Shown: positions 31,641-42,924, counted from the first letter of the stretch. The stretch is DNA of 64,000 bases from Arvicola amphibius (GCF_903992535.2 NC_052048.2:50468234-50532233), one strand, 5' to 3'. Program-made: numbers and translations. The notes: generated by a model not told the origin, from the letters alone.

Positions 31641-32220
31641 GGCCTCCCCCAGAGGAGGCTGTCTCTAGACAGTTCTCATGCACACTACCAAACTCACTGG
31701 GCCTTCTGTCTAGCCACAGGAACAGTGCCCTTTGAAGACAGGACAAGCCAGACCCTCTTGAAGGAGACCAAACAGACCCAGGAGGGAGCTTCACAGCCAA
31801 GAGATCAAATTGTGGATAAGATTACAGCTTTCTAGTTGGAAATACCAGGTCTAGTCACACTCTGTGTCAAGAGAGCTCCCGGTGAGGTTGAAACCCAGTC
31901 ACTCCCAGTGGTAACCTACATAGGAATGAATGCGCCTTGTCGAAGCTTCCTTCCTTTCTTGTCTCAGTTCTTCGATACCTTACCTATGTTATATGAGAAC
32001 ATTTTCCCAAACATACTTACTCTTAACTCTTGGTCCCAGGGAAAACCCAACCTAAGGGCATCACCTGCCACCCGAACATTATGAGGGTTAATTGAGGTGG
32101 TAGAGAGAAAGGCTAGGAGCAGCAGGTATTTCTCAGTAAGTCTAAACTAAATATAGCAATCTGCTTGACTTCTCCATGTAGATCCCTTGCCAGAAGGAAG
32201 AAAGATGGCTGTAGTAGTTA
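31641..32220. other. Low-repeat DNA
   Basis: Nothing assigned. Confidence 0.4.
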
Positions 32221-32224
32221 GTCT

Positions 32225-32600
32225 CCAAATGAGACATCTTCATGATACCTCTGTGTGTGTTTGAGATACTTGTGCTTATGTTTGTATGTGAACGTGCATA
32301 AACGTGGGGACGTGTGAGCAATCTTGCGTACGTGGAGGTCAAAGACAACCTCAGGTATCACTCCTTGTTTGAAGCAGTCTTTTTGTTGTTCACTGCCGTG
32401 TTTTCCAGGCTGGCTGGCCTGCTAACTCTTAGGCTAGACTTTCCTATCTTTGTCCTCCTCCCCACCATCTCTTCCCAGGAACAAGGGGATTTTGAATACA
32501 TGCTACCATTCCCAGCTTCATGTGGGTTCTTCGATACTGAACTAGGGCCTTCATGCATGCAGGATAATCACTTTCCCCATTGAAACAGCTCCCCAGCTCC
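32225..32600 (-). mobile_element. B4-like SINE (old)
   Basis: A TG-rich leader, GTGGAGGTCAAAGACAACCT, TTTTGTTGTTCACTGCCGTG, CCAGGCTGGCTGGCCTGC, GATACTGAACTAGGGCC, ending AAACAGCTCCCCAGCTCC. Confidence 0.65.
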
Positions 32601-32808
32601 TAAATGAGAAACTTTTGAGAGTACAGATAGACAGTATGTAAAAACTGTGGCTGTTCTGGAAAATCAGATTGAACTAATATTGACAGTTTGAGTTTTCTGA
32701 AGTACGGGAGTCCTCTATACAAAGGAAGTCATAGCCCAAACGCTATATAAGAACAACTAAACAACCCTCAAACTGCTTTAGAATCTAATATTTTCTTTTT
32801 CCTTTCTT

Positions 32809-32866
32809 TTGTGTGTGTGTGAAAATATGTGTGTAAGTGCTGTGTGTGTGGGTGTGTGTGTGTGGG
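32809..32866. repeat. Imperfect (GT)n
   Basis: Interrupted GT runs with a G7 patch, at the tail position of the following B4. Confidence 0.85.
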
Positions 32867-33520
32867 GGGGTGTAGGCCAGAGGTCAGCCATTTCCTAGGC
32901 ACTGCCTACCTTGTTTTATGAAACATGGCCTCTCATTGGCCCAGAGTTTACCAAGGACACTGGGATGACTTGTTGGGGGCTGCAGACCCTTGGCCCCTTG
33001 ACTTTCTCTGCCTGCCCTAGACCCTATGCCTGCTGGAGTGAACTGGGCAAAACAGCTTGTTTTCCTGTGTGTGCAGCTGCTCTGAGCACGAGACCCTCAT
33101 GAGTTCCTGATGGCAGGGCAGTGGTTCCTGGTGGGTTTTACAGCTGAAAATCCCAAGAGCTGGGGCATGACTATCAATTAAGGATCCCTACATAAGCTTC
33201 TCTGGAGCACAGTAAAATCGGCATTCTTGGCGTTCTTGTTTCAAGGATGACCCGTGTCTCTGTCTGTGTGTCTGCGTTTGATTTTGAATCTTCTTCCTAG
33301 TTTCTGGCTTGTGTACGGTACTGTAGTGCATAGAGCAGACACTACACTTTACAGTGACTAGCTAGCAGTCCCCAAGGATCTGCCTGCTGCTTCCTCCTCA
33401 ACACTGGGATGGTAAGCTTATGCCATCGTGCCTAGCTTCTTGACGCATGTCCTTAGAGCTTGAACTCAGGACTTCACACTAGCACAGCAAGCACATTTCA
33501 CCTGCCCAACAACCTCCCTA
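32867..33520 (-). mobile_element. B4 SINE split by an ERV2-D solo LTR
   Basis: Left half 32867-32970: GTAGGCCAGAGGTCAGCCAT, CATGGCCTCTCATTGGCCC. Right half 33354-33520: CCCCAAGGATCTGCCTGCTG, CAACACTGGGATGGTAAGC, TTGAACTCAGGACTTCACAC. The B4 is older than the LTR. Confidence 0.88.
32971..33353 (+). mobile_element. ERV2-D solo LTR with 6-bp TSD
   Basis: 383 bp starting TGTTGGGGGCTGCAGACCCT and ending ACACTTTACA. It has CACAGTAAAATCGGCATTC (poly-A-signal region), TTTCAAGGATGACCCGTG and TCTTCTTCCTAGTTTCTGGC. Flanks ATGACT (32965-32970) and GTGACT (33354-33359) match at 5 of 6. The layout is typical of a rodent class II ERV LTR. No internal genes. Confidence 0.88.
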
Positions 33521-33801
33521 GTTCCTGTATTCTCTTTCCTTAAAGCGGAGGCTTGTCTGTGTTGTGTTGTTTTATTTCTTGACAGAGATGGCGTGGAAAT
33601 TAAACTCCATGACAGAGTGATGAAATTGTCACTTACAGCGGGCTTACAGGGGATGCCGCAGAGAAAGGCCCTTCAAAGACAAACATGATGAAATACTATT
33701 TTAACTTTTTATGGAGTGAAAAAAAATGAGGTTTGAGAGTAAACATTTCAGAAATCAAAAGATCATACCGCAAAGTGATTCATTTAGAAGACCAGCAAAG
33801 T

Positions 33802-33979
33802 GCCGGGCGGTGGTGGTGCATGCCTTTAATCCCAGCACTCGGGAGGCAGAGGCAGGCAGATCTCTGTGAGTTCGAGGCCAGCCTGGTCTACAAGAGCTAG
33901 GTCCAGGACAGGCTCTAAAAAAAGCTGCAGAGAAACCCTGTCTTAAAAAACCAAAAAAAAAAAAAAAAGAAGAAGAAGA
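33802..33979 (+). mobile_element. B1 SINE, young, with 16-bp TSD
   Basis: GCCGGGCGGTGGTGGTGCAT to GAAACCCTGTCTT, then a poly-A/GAA tail. AGAAGACCAGCAAAGT (33786-33801) is repeated at 33980-33995 with one mismatch. Confidence 0.95.
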
Positions 33980-33995
33980 AGAAGACCAACAAAGT

Positions 33996-35085
33996 AACTG
34001 TCTGGACCACACTGAGTGGGAGCAGTCATTTCTCACACTCCTTCCCAGGCCGACCTGGAAGAGCCTTAGCCACCCCCTGACCCAGTGACTCCCAGTCCCT
34101 GGTCACAGATTTTGTATATCCCCGGAGAATTGATCCTTAGGCTAGGATGCAGCAGAGGGTCTAGGGCAGCTGTAGTCCATCAGCAGTCTGTCCAGTTCTG
34201 ACCCCACTGTACCTTGCATGACTGTCGCAGCATTGGTAACATAGTGGCAGGGCAGGGAGTGACTGGTTCAGAGATCACACAGCCTACAGAGCTACAGAAG
34301 ATCTCTGAATTGTCACTGAGAGAGTCTGCAAACACACAGGTCTGGAAGACTCGGTTTCTGAAAGCTCACTCGCAGATTCTGGTGTGTGCTCAGGGTTGGT
34401 AGCGACAGAGGGCAATTCACGTGTTCTGTTTGCATGAGCAATAAGCAAAGAGGCCCTGAGGGGTAAGTGCTTTGCCCAGGGTTGATAAAAGCTAAAGAAG
34501 CAATGAGAAAAGCCTCACCCTCCACCTCTCAGTCTCCTAGAGTATCTCTCTATTTCTGTAGTGCTGCCACTGGCTTCTGTTGAAACAGGCTCTCCACTTG
34601 ACCAGCATGGAGCTTGCTGACAGCAGACACTGTGCTGGCCAATGGTGTTTTCTGATGAATAACACAGCAAGTTGGCTTGTCATCTGGCACTGTAAATCTC
34701 AGGCATGCCAACACGTCTTCCCTTTGTCATAGCACCATCTGGACATAAAACTGTGTGGAATTTCCAACAAATGGCATTTGATGGACGTGTCTGATGGAAA
34801 TCTCTGCAGAGAAAGGCGAGAGGAGAGGGAAAGGGGCCATACGTCTTGATAGAGGATCATCGACTCCCTTGTTTATCATTCTGCAAACATTTACTGGTAT
34901 TTCTCAGTAAGCCAAGTACAAGGCCAGGCAGCAGGCATCTCCTCAGGCACCCTATAATTTGATGAAGAAAGTCACAGTAAATAGTAATATCTATTGGATA
35001 ACTAAACAGTCACGTTGATAGGAGAAAGATGATCGTGACCGCCATGAGTTATTATAGATAGGTATAATATAATAGTGTCACACAC
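33996..35085. other. Low-repeat region with MIR/L2 traces
   Basis: MIR-like GGGTAAGTGCTTTGCCCAGG near 34460 and L2-like ATTCTGCAAACATTTACTGG from about 34880. 34560-34810 is low-repeat DNA with no assignment. Confidence 0.45.
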
Positions 35086-35087
35086 AG

Positions 35088-35290
35088 GCAGCAATTACCA
35101 AGGTCCTGCTGTGCCCCAGATGATCTTTTGTGTGTTTTACTTGTACTGACACACTTTACATTCACAACAGGCCTATGGAGGTCAGTGCTATTTTAATCTA
35201 AATTTTACACAAGGGGGAAATGAATTAGTTAATTGGCGTGCACCGCATCACAGGAGTAAGAAGCAATAAAGCCAGAGTTTAAATATATAG
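35088..35290 (-). mobile_element. MIR SINE fossil
   Basis: CTGCTGTGCCCCAGATGATC, CACACTTTACATTCACAACA, GCCTATGGAGGTCAGTGCTA and TTTTACACAAGGGGGAAATG trace the MIR in reverse. Confidence 0.7.
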
Positions 35291-35509
35291 CGAGTACTCT
35301 GTGTGCATGAGTTCTGACTTCTTGCTTGCAACCAAATACAGAAGAAATATACTTGAAAAAAAATCACATCTGTGCCCTGCATGTATGTGGACTTTTGTTC
35401 TGGTCATCATTCCTTGAACAGTACCTTCTCAAACTGTATCCATAGCAATGACACTATGTGGAGTAATGAGTAATTGAGAGAGAATTTGAAGAGGTGGAGT
35501 CAAATCAGC

Positions 35510-35628
35510 TTCGGTGAGACACGCTTACAGCACGAGCCACTTGGGAGACTGAGGCAGGAGAATCACTTGAGCTAAGGCGTTTCAGACCAGCTTAGCTAAC
35601 ACAATCAGGGTGTGTCTAAATACGGAAG
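35510..35628 (+). mobile_element. B1/PB1 SINE (old)
   Basis: GTGAGACACGCTTACAGCAC, CTTGGGAGACTGAGGCAGGA and CAGACCAGCTTAGCTAACAC. Confidence 0.65.
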
Positions 35629-35682
35629 TGAGAAGTGTATGGAAGGATATGTGTGGGCTGCAGTAAATATTATGCTATTTCA

Positions 35683-35694
35683 TTATATATATAC

Positions 35695-35744
<50 letters not shown>
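35683..35744. repeat. Compound (AT)n(GT)n microsatellite
   Basis: About 20 bp of AT repeats run straight into 20 GT units. Confidence 0.97.
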
Positions 35745-35745
<1 letters not shown>

Positions 35746-36425
35746 GTTTATCTTAGGACTTTGGGTCTAAGAACCAGTCCTAGCGATTCTGAAGGACAAC
35801 AGTACAGACCATCTTTGTCTTATCCCTTGTGGCCCAGCAGCTGGATGCTGCTCTCAGAACCTGTGTTTAAGCGGCCGCTGTCTCTTTCACAGTGGTTGGC
35901 TCATGCAAGCGCCTCATAAACATAGTACTGAATTATGAATGAGTGAATTAATTAAAACATGTATACATCTACACCTACGTCTTCTTAGGAATGATATCTG
36001 CTATAAAATGCACTGCACTGGGTCCTGCACTACCTGTCCTCATTATTTTTCCTTTTGGAGTGTCTGAGCTACGGCCAGCTAGCACAAACACTGCTGTACC
36101 CTAACACAAAGATGAAACGCAATAATTAGACTGAGCTCATTAAATCAGCTAAACGATTCTGAAGTAGAACCAGGGATCCATAATTTAATAAAAATGTTTG
36201 AAGAATTAGTATGCAGTGAGAATAATAAAAATATGAAGCAAAACTTGTATAAAGATTGCTACAAGAAAAAGGGCCATCGATCAAAAGCACAGAAGTGCCA
36301 AAGATGGCTCTATAGAGTGTCTTCTTGGCATGGATACGCTGTGCAGAAGTGTGTGTGCTGAGGACAAAATTAAGCTCAGCTAAGCTGACTCAAAGTATGG
36401 AGAAATGTTTGTGTGCCCTAAAGCT
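35745..36425. other. Low-repeat AT-rich DNA
   Basis: 36110-36250 carries several homeodomain-type words (CAATAATTAGAC, CATTAAATCAG, CATAATTTAATA). No gene. Confidence 0.4.
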
Positions 36426-36427
36426 GT

Positions 36428-36656
36428 GTGAGTGTTGTTCCTCATTTGGTGCCTTCCAAAATGAGACAGAGTCTCTCACAAGCAGGCCATTGCCTGACCT
36501 GCAAGCCTCCAGGGATCTGCGTTTCTCAGCCTCCCATCTGGCCATTGCTACAAGTATGGGTCACTGTGAGCAGCTTTTACATGGTTTCCGGGGTCCCAAC
36601 TCAGGTCCTCACATTTGCAAGGGGCGTGCTTTACTGACTGAGCCTAGCACCATCAG
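36428..36656 (-). mobile_element. B4 SINE
   Basis: GAGACAGAGTCTCTCACAAG, CTCCAGGGATCTGCGTTTCT, CCAACTCAGGTCCTCACATT and GGCGTGCTTTACTGACTGAG. Confidence 0.75.
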
Positions 36657-37840
36657 CTTCTTCTGAAGCTACTCTGGGGAGAATTAGCCGGCAGGTGCTC
36701 TTAAAACCAGTTCTAGTGGCATCTTTGTGAGCCTGAAGCTCTGAGTTTTGAAGGAAGTTATGCTGCTGTGAGGGCCACACTCGTTTCCAGACAGCAAGAG
36801 TGGAATCCATCACACCATGCCTCCGGTAGCAATGATGTTTCTCCAGGCCATGTTTAAATGTTAATGGCAACGTTGGGCCTCTCAGTAATTAATGCCCTGC
36901 AGGTAACCATGCACTTGTTCAGCTCTTGGGATGTTTAATATATGGGAGATGAAAGGGGAGAATATTTGCTGGCTATATACTTTTTGAAGTTTTCAGACCT
37001 CTTTTATATCATCAATCAGCCCAGCAAATGCCCACCTCCTTGTTCAACCTTTGTACGTGGAAGGAGCATAAGCGTTCTTCCTCACTGTTTAGCTCACGCC
37101 GATGTGAGGGCCCACACTAAATGCTTTCTTTAATCAGACATGCGATTACCCTTCCCTGTATTTTCCTACCTTCCCTGTGATTTCACAGAACAGCCTGCAT
37201 GGTCACTGCATGACACTGTCTTTCTAGTTTGCTCTTACATACTCAGCATGTGTGCAGCATAGTGAAGACTTCCAATAAACAGCTGCAGGATGAAGAGTGT
37301 GTCCTGCAGACCAGTGTTCTCTGTTTGATGTCCTCCATGTCAACTTTCTGGGATTCTGTGGTGTGATTTGAACTATCTTGGTTGACTTCTTAAGGAAAAA
37401 TAAATAAATAAAAAGCCTGAAATAATGTATTGGAGCTGGCAGTTCCTTTGGGAGGAGATTCCCTCGCAGCATGGCAGAGAGCTGGGAGAGAACAAGGGAA
37501 CAGAAAAGATACAAAAGATGGCCTTCCACAGTGCAGGGTATCTTCAGTGACAGGACCCCAAGGCCTACAGGCTGTGCCATTTAGTCACTGCTTCTCCACC
37601 CTTCAGTGATACCCCGAGGCTGCTACCTGCTCCAACCCATACTGGAAGCAGAGAAGCTAGGAGACACTGGAGGCAGCTAAGGCTGAAGTTGAGAAAATAT
37701 AAAGAAGTCACCCCGCCCCCAGTAACAAATACCTAATAGAATTGAATTTATAGAGAGAAGAGTTATTAGGGCTCAGCGCTTAGAGGTTTTAGTTATGATT
37801 ATTGGCTCCATTGCTTTGGATCATGTCAAGGATGCGTGGC
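36657..37840. other. Low-repeat DNA
   Basis: About 1.2 kb with no assigned repeat. The 118-codon minus frame (37224-37580) is unrecognised. Confidence 0.4.
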
Positions 37841-37844
37841 AGAA

Positions 37845-37998
37845 GCCAGGCAGTGGTGGTGCACTCCTTTAATCCAAGTTCTCGGGAGGCAGAGGCAGGT
37901 GGATGTCTGTGAGTTTGAGGCCAGCCTAGGCAACTTAGCGAGTACCAGGACAGGCTCCAAAGTTACACACAGAAACCCTGTCTCAAGAAAGAAAGAAA
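37845..37998 (+). mobile_element. B1 SINE
   Basis: GCCAGGCAGTGGTGGTGCAC through GAAACCCTGTCTCAAG with a GAAA-type tail. The 155-codon minus frame at 37826-38293 runs antisense through it and is not a gene. Confidence 0.92.
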
Positions 37999-37999
37999 A

Positions 38000-38940
38000 A
38001 AGAACGCACAGCAGAGGAATGTAATAGGGCCAAGAAACAAAAATGGGGGAAAAAGAAGCTGTCAGGGTCCCACTGTCCCCTTCAAGAATATATCCCCAGT
38101 GACCAGAAGTTCTATTCAGTCCCGCCCACCTCAGAAAGGTTCTACACCTCTTCCCCCATGGTACCACTCTGGGGAACAAACCTTTATCACATGGGTTTTG
38201 AGGAGACACTCTAGACCTGAGCTGGAGCAGGAAGGTACCACACGTGCTGGCTGCCAAGGCAGAAAACACCCCTAAGACTTTTCCTAGCCTCACTAGACTT
38301 AGTAAGCTGTGCTATGGAAGGAATTAAGTTGTGTTTTGGGGAGGTTTATTTCAAACATGTTTTAGTATATAAAGAAAACACCCATCCTGTCATTAAGAAG
38401 AATGAAATAAGAGACAACCTTGACCCCAGATTTTAACCCCACCACCTTGGCTATGGTCCCATTTTAGTGGACAGCGCAAAGAATTTACTCTGAGTTCCTG
38501 TGTTTGTTGTCTGGTCAAATGCTGGTGGAGGCACTGTTGCTACGCATGCAGACTGACGCTTCCTTTGCTCGACCCCTCTTTTTAGTAGCAAGTACCTCTT
38601 TTCTTTGTTGTATTAGTGCAAAAGTGGAGCGTGTTTAGGAACTCAGAAAGCACAACCAAGACCCATAAAGTAAAACAAAGCCATTCCTATCTCCCTCATG
38701 CAGCCATGAGACTCTTGGCATCTTCCTTCCCAGCTCTTTGTTTAGACAGCAGTAAACCAGAGTTACAATATGCTCACCATTGTCAACGTTTGTACTGATG
38801 GGGGACAGTTTCAATCTTGGTAAACCTGAAAAGGTAGTTCCCTTTCTTTTTGTTCTTTAATTCATGTCTTTGTAAAATTAAGCCCGACTTTCTGGGGTTA
38901 AAAAAGTATTACCCGTTAACTGGAAAAACATACATACTGT
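38000..38940. other. Low-repeat DNA
   Basis: Nothing assigned. Confidence 0.4.
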
Positions 38941-38944
38941 TACC

Positions 38945-38982
38945 TGTATGTATGTGTGTATGTGTATGTATGTATGTATGTG

Positions 38983-39017
<35 letters not shown>

Positions 39018-39040
39018 TTGTGTATGTTTATGTGTCTGTG
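38945..39040. repeat. Compound (TATG)n(TA)n(TG)n microsatellite
   Basis: Three motif blocks in series, TATG then TA then TG. Confidence 0.95.
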
Positions 39041-39064
39041 TAAATTTGATTATTCAGAAGAATT

Positions 39065-39285
39065 TCCATCTTCTAGAGCTTCAGCCAGCAGACTTTTTCT
39101 CTCAAGGGCCAGAGAATGAGTATATTCAGCTTTGTGGGCCACACAGTCTTATGACCACTCAGCTCTGCTCTTGTGGTGAACGAGTTACCACAGACAATAT
39201 GTAAGAAAACGGTTATGGTTGTGTTCCAAAGGCTTTATTTAGCCAGCCCAGAGTCTGCATTTTACTGACCCTTGCTCTCAGTATG
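39065..39285. mobile_element. Ancient hAT-type DNA transposon fossil
   Basis: AGCCAGCAGACTTTTTCTCT, CAAGGGCCAGAGAATGAGTA, CAGCTTTGTGGGCCACACAG, CACAGACAATATGTAAG and GTTGTGTTCCAAAGGCTTTA follow a mammalian element with 'aaagggccagatagtaaata' hallmarks that I associate with Charlie-type hATs. The exact family is uncertain. Confidence 0.6.
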
Positions 39286-39394
39286 AACACTAATAGCCAT
39301 ATTTCCAGAAATGCATGTGTTTCTCCCAATAAAAGTGGAATTATATTCTACATGCTCTATCTTGCATATTTAAATATTTATCGGTCTCTATGAT

Positions 39395-39510
39395 GTGCCA
39401 GCTCATATACAGGGGTGCAGACAAAGGCAAAAGTGACAAATAAGAACCCTGCTCTTGGGGAGTTTACTGCAGGAGATCGCGATTAGCATAATGTGTATTT
39501 TAATGTAATG
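39395..39510. mobile_element. L2 LINE fossil
   Basis: GATGTGCCAGCTCATATACA, AAGAACCCTGCTCTTGGGGA and GTTTACTGCAGGAG resemble the common L2 3' segment. Confidence 0.55.
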
Positions 39511-39648
39511 GGGGCAGCAGTGGGAAAAATTAAGCATTCCAGTCTAGCGCAGCTTTTTGTGACCAATCCTCTATTTATCGGCATTTAATTCCCCTAATTG
39601 TTTCTGTAGCGGACTTCATTGTCATAAATGTTCTTAGGCCTAAATCTT

Positions 39649-39651
<3 letters not shown>

Positions 39652-39699
<48 letters not shown>

Positions 39700-39725
39700 G
39701 CACGCACGCACACGCACACACACAC
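39652..39725. repeat. (CA)n(CGCA)n microsatellite
   Basis: CA repeats interrupted by five CGCA-type units. The CpGs preserved within it are unusual for methylated mammalian DNA. Confidence 0.96.
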
Positions 39726-40034
39726 ATCATTGTCTTCTTAGTATGAATTCCTTGATCCTGAGGCTGCCCGTGAGGATGTGGTGAACCCCATTATCTGTCT
39801 CTGGGTTTTTATTATTCATGCTACATACACCTTGCAGTAGCCAAGTCAACACACACACATATTATCTCAATTGTTAGCTAGTCACCTAACAATTCCTAAC
39901 AATTCCTAACTTTCCAGAAGTTTGCTTCTGGAAAACTTAAGCTAACATATTTTCGCCTAGCCTGCTCACTCCCCCTTACTTCATTTGTGCAAATACATTG
40001 GCTTTGATAAATAGACAGAATAAAATGAAAATGT

Positions 40035-40350
40035 CACTAGTCTAAGTCGTGATACAGAACTGGTGAGGGAGAGACTCATCTGTGGGAGTAGGAACGTGGT
40101 TTCTATGTTTTGTCTCTAGGAGCTGATACAGAAGCCGTGGAGAGGTGCTGCTTACTGGCTTGCTTCCCCTGGCTTGCTTCACCTGCTTATTCATAGAAAC
40201 CAGGATGGCAGCACCCACAGTGGGCTGGACCCTCCCCAACTGATCACTAATTGAGAAAATGCCTTACATCTGGATTTCATGGAGGCATTTCCTCAACTGA
40301 GACTCCTTCTCGGTGACTCTAACTTGTGTCAAGCTGACACAAATCCAGCC
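40035..40350 (-). mobile_element. M3 LTR-like element
   Basis: Reverse order: AGGAGCTGATACAGAAGCC, GGTGCTGCTTACTGGCTTGC, AACTGATCACTAATTGAGAA, TTGTGTCAAGCTGACACAAA. Confidence 0.75.
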
Positions 40351-40394
40351 GGTGGGTTGTCTGTATTTCATGCTTATGCCGTGGGAAGGGCTTG

Positions 40395-40688
40395 CTTATT
40401 CACACGTGTCTGCTTGTGTGTGGAGGCCAAAGATCATTGCTGGGTGTCGTTCCCTGGCTGCTGCTCACTTTGTCTTTTGAGAAAGGGTCTCTCTCTCTCT
40501 CTGGCTTGAAGCTTGCTGAGTAGGCTAAGCTGACTGATCAGTGAGCCCCAGAAATCTGTCTCTGCTCCCCCAATGCTAGGATTGCAAGGGCAGTGCCAGA
40601 CAGGTCTTTAAATGTGGGTTCTTGGTTTGAAACTCAGGTCCTTACGCGTGCACAAGTGCTTTACTGATTGAGCCATCACTCCGGCCCA
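40395..40688 (-). mobile_element. B4 SINE, near full length
   Basis: TGTGTGGAGGCCAAAGATCA, TTTTGAGAAAGGGTCTCTC, CTTGCTGAGTAGGCTAAGC, CCCCAATGCTAGGATTGC, ending GATTGAGCCATCACTCCGGC. Confidence 0.88.
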
Positions 40689-40954
40689 GGTGAAATATAT
40701 TACTAATCTTACACTAGACGTTTCTGTTCTCTGGCTGGTGCGCGTACTACCATGGTGCATGTTGCACACACAGTCATGCACAGATGTAGCTCATGTGTTC
40801 TTGGAGTCTTAGACGGATTCGCTGTGTTTCCCCTCGGCTTTGGCGCCTTGCTGCTTTGAATTCCGTGGGCACAAAGCAGAAGTTTCCTCGCTCCTGTCCG
40901 TCATCTGCCCATGTGACCCCGTCTGTATTGGAGATCCAGTCTGTGTTTGATAAT

Positions 40955-41180
40955 GATCCCTCCATTCATTTGACAAACACACATTGAGCCTCACTTTGTG
41001 TGGGACTTGCCTGAGAACTTGGACTTTACCTCCGAGCTTGACATAGCCAACAGAGCAGGCATGATTAGCTCCAGTCCACAGGTAAGGACACCGAAGTGAA
41101 CTTGTTCAGGGCCACCCACCAGGTGAGTGGCAGCAAACGAAATTGCAGCAGCCTGGTTTAGCCTCGGGTCAGGTGGACTT
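40955..41180. mobile_element. L2/MIR fossils
   Basis: 40955-41040 is L2-like (CATTCATTTGACAAACACAC). 41055-41180 is MIR-like in reverse (CACAGGTAAGGACACCGAAG, CCACCAGGTGAGTGGCAGC). Confidence 0.55.
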
Positions 41181-41299
41181 TCTCCTGAAGTGTGCTAAGT
41201 CAGTTGTGGTTCCTTCACCTCCACCCAGCTGCTCTCTAAATACTCTCTCTCATTGGCATGTGCAGGCTTATTACAACGCTTAATAGTCCAGCTTTCCCA

Positions 41300-41420
41300 A
41301 TAGACAGCAAGTGAGAATGGAGATTATTTCCCTCCTGATCTCTGACATCCCCAGGCCTCACGCGTGCCTGGTGCTTGGCAAGCGCTTCGTAATGGCTGCT
41401 CAGTGCATGAAGAAATAAAT
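41300..41420 (+). mobile_element. L2 3' end fossil
   Basis: GACATCCCCAGGCCTCACGC, GTGCCTGGTGCTTGGCAAGC and GAAGAAATAAATG match the L2 'cagcgcctagcac...caataaatg' layout. Confidence 0.55.
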
Positions 41421-42190
41421 GGTCAGGCTGCCATCATTATAAAACTTCATGCTGAATTCTATTTTCCTGCTGAGGCTTAGAACAAATTACAGCAATACTT
41501 GAAAGTCGTTCCTCAACAACTGTGCTCTTACGAACATTCATTTTGTACTTTATTTATTCGGGGCTGTTATGCAAAGAAATCCACTTACACATGAGGCTAA
41601 GGAGGACCGCTTTGTTCCAGGTCAACACGCGTTAGCTCCTCAGACCATGATGACCAAGTAGGCCACCTGTCTTTTGTCAAGGACACATGCCCTTATAACA
41701 GCTGTGTGCTGGCTGTTGGCAGGGCTCTGGTACAAAGCTGGGAGTTAGGGTTTTTTTTAATTATCATGCCATAATTTACTCATTACAGAAGTGATCTGAA
41801 TAGGTTGAACCATGCCAGGACCACCTAATGCTTGCAAGACAGGAAACCACGCAGCCCACCAAAGAAGAAAAGACAGTCAGGCACGCAGAGAGGAATGCTG
41901 AACTGCAACCCATAAAGAATGAAGAATGGCTACTAACTCCAGCTTTGCCATGTGCTGTGTCTCAAACCTTGGATAAGTCGTTACCATGAACTTTAGTAGA
42001 TCGTGGAGGAGAGCACACGGCTTGTGAATCACTTGAAGGTTGCCATCTTCCAGCACAATCGTGGTTTACATGTGAGCTGTCCACATTAGCCATTGTGCTA
42101 GTCCCCTTCTGGTGGTCCTCTCTGGGAGAGTTGCGGGACCTTTCAGAGGTGAAGCTTTGATAAAAGGAAGTAGGAAGGGATGGGCCTTGA
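41421..42190. other. Low-repeat DNA
   Basis: Nothing assigned. Confidence 0.4.
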
Positions 42191-42194
42191 GATT

Positions 42195-42390
42195 TTATGG
42201 TCTGGTTCCCCTTTCTTTTCACCCTTTGCTTCCCGAGTGTAGATGCAGTGTGAACAGCTGACCTCCTCCTCCACCGCCAAGTCTTCCCTGCCATGATAGC
42301 CTGGATAAACTGTAAGCTGGAGCAAAGCCTTGCTCCCGTAAGTTACTTTGGTCAGGACATTGTCTGACAATAGGGAAGGCAACTAGTACA
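42195..42390 (+). mobile_element. M1 LTR-like element (3' part)
   Basis: AGATGCAGTGTGAACAGCTG, CTTCCCTGCCATGATAGCC, GTAAGTTACTTTGGTCAGGA, ending AACTAGTACA. Confidence 0.7.
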
Positions 42391-42393
42391 TTA

Positions 42394-42920
42394 ATCAATT
42401 ATAATTTGCTTTCCCACTGATCCAGGGTACAGTTCCATAAGCCTTCCCATGGCACTTTTTGCAGCTGTCACCCATCGATGCCTGACTATTTGTCGGGCAG
42501 ATGTTCTTTCTGGAGTCTCAAAGGTAGTGATGATTTGTGGTTGTTTATTTAGAATAGAAAAAGAAGAGGTTAGCACTAGTCTAGTTCTTACTCTCCAGAG
42601 CCTCCCCTGCTTCACCTAGAGATCATTATCCAGGACACAATGATATCACGGGTCAACCCAAGACAGAAGAAGCTCCAGAAGGATCCCTTTCTCTGGCTGT
42701 ATGGGAGGGGGCAGTGTTAGGATGTAGCTGGGGCATAGGCTAATTTTCCAAATAGGAGAGCTGTAGATTCAGCGAGAGAGCCTGTCTCAAAATAAATAAA
42801 GTAGAGAAATATGAAGACATCCATCATTAACCTCTGGCTGCCATACTTGTGCACACACACATGCATACACAAACACATACACACATACACACACAGAGGT
42901 ATATATCATATACATGTATA
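42394..42920. other. Low-repeat DNA with SINE remnants
   Basis: A B1-like scrap at about 42725-42800 (GAGAGCCTGTCTCAAAATAA) and a CA/CATA-rich stretch at 42849-42898. Confidence 0.45.
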
Positions 42921-42924
42921 GAAA

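Noticed and set aside
37826..38293. 155-codon minus-strand ORF
   Set aside because: Its C-terminal part is antisense B1 translation (the familiar GFLCVTLEPVLVL-type peptide), so it is not a gene.
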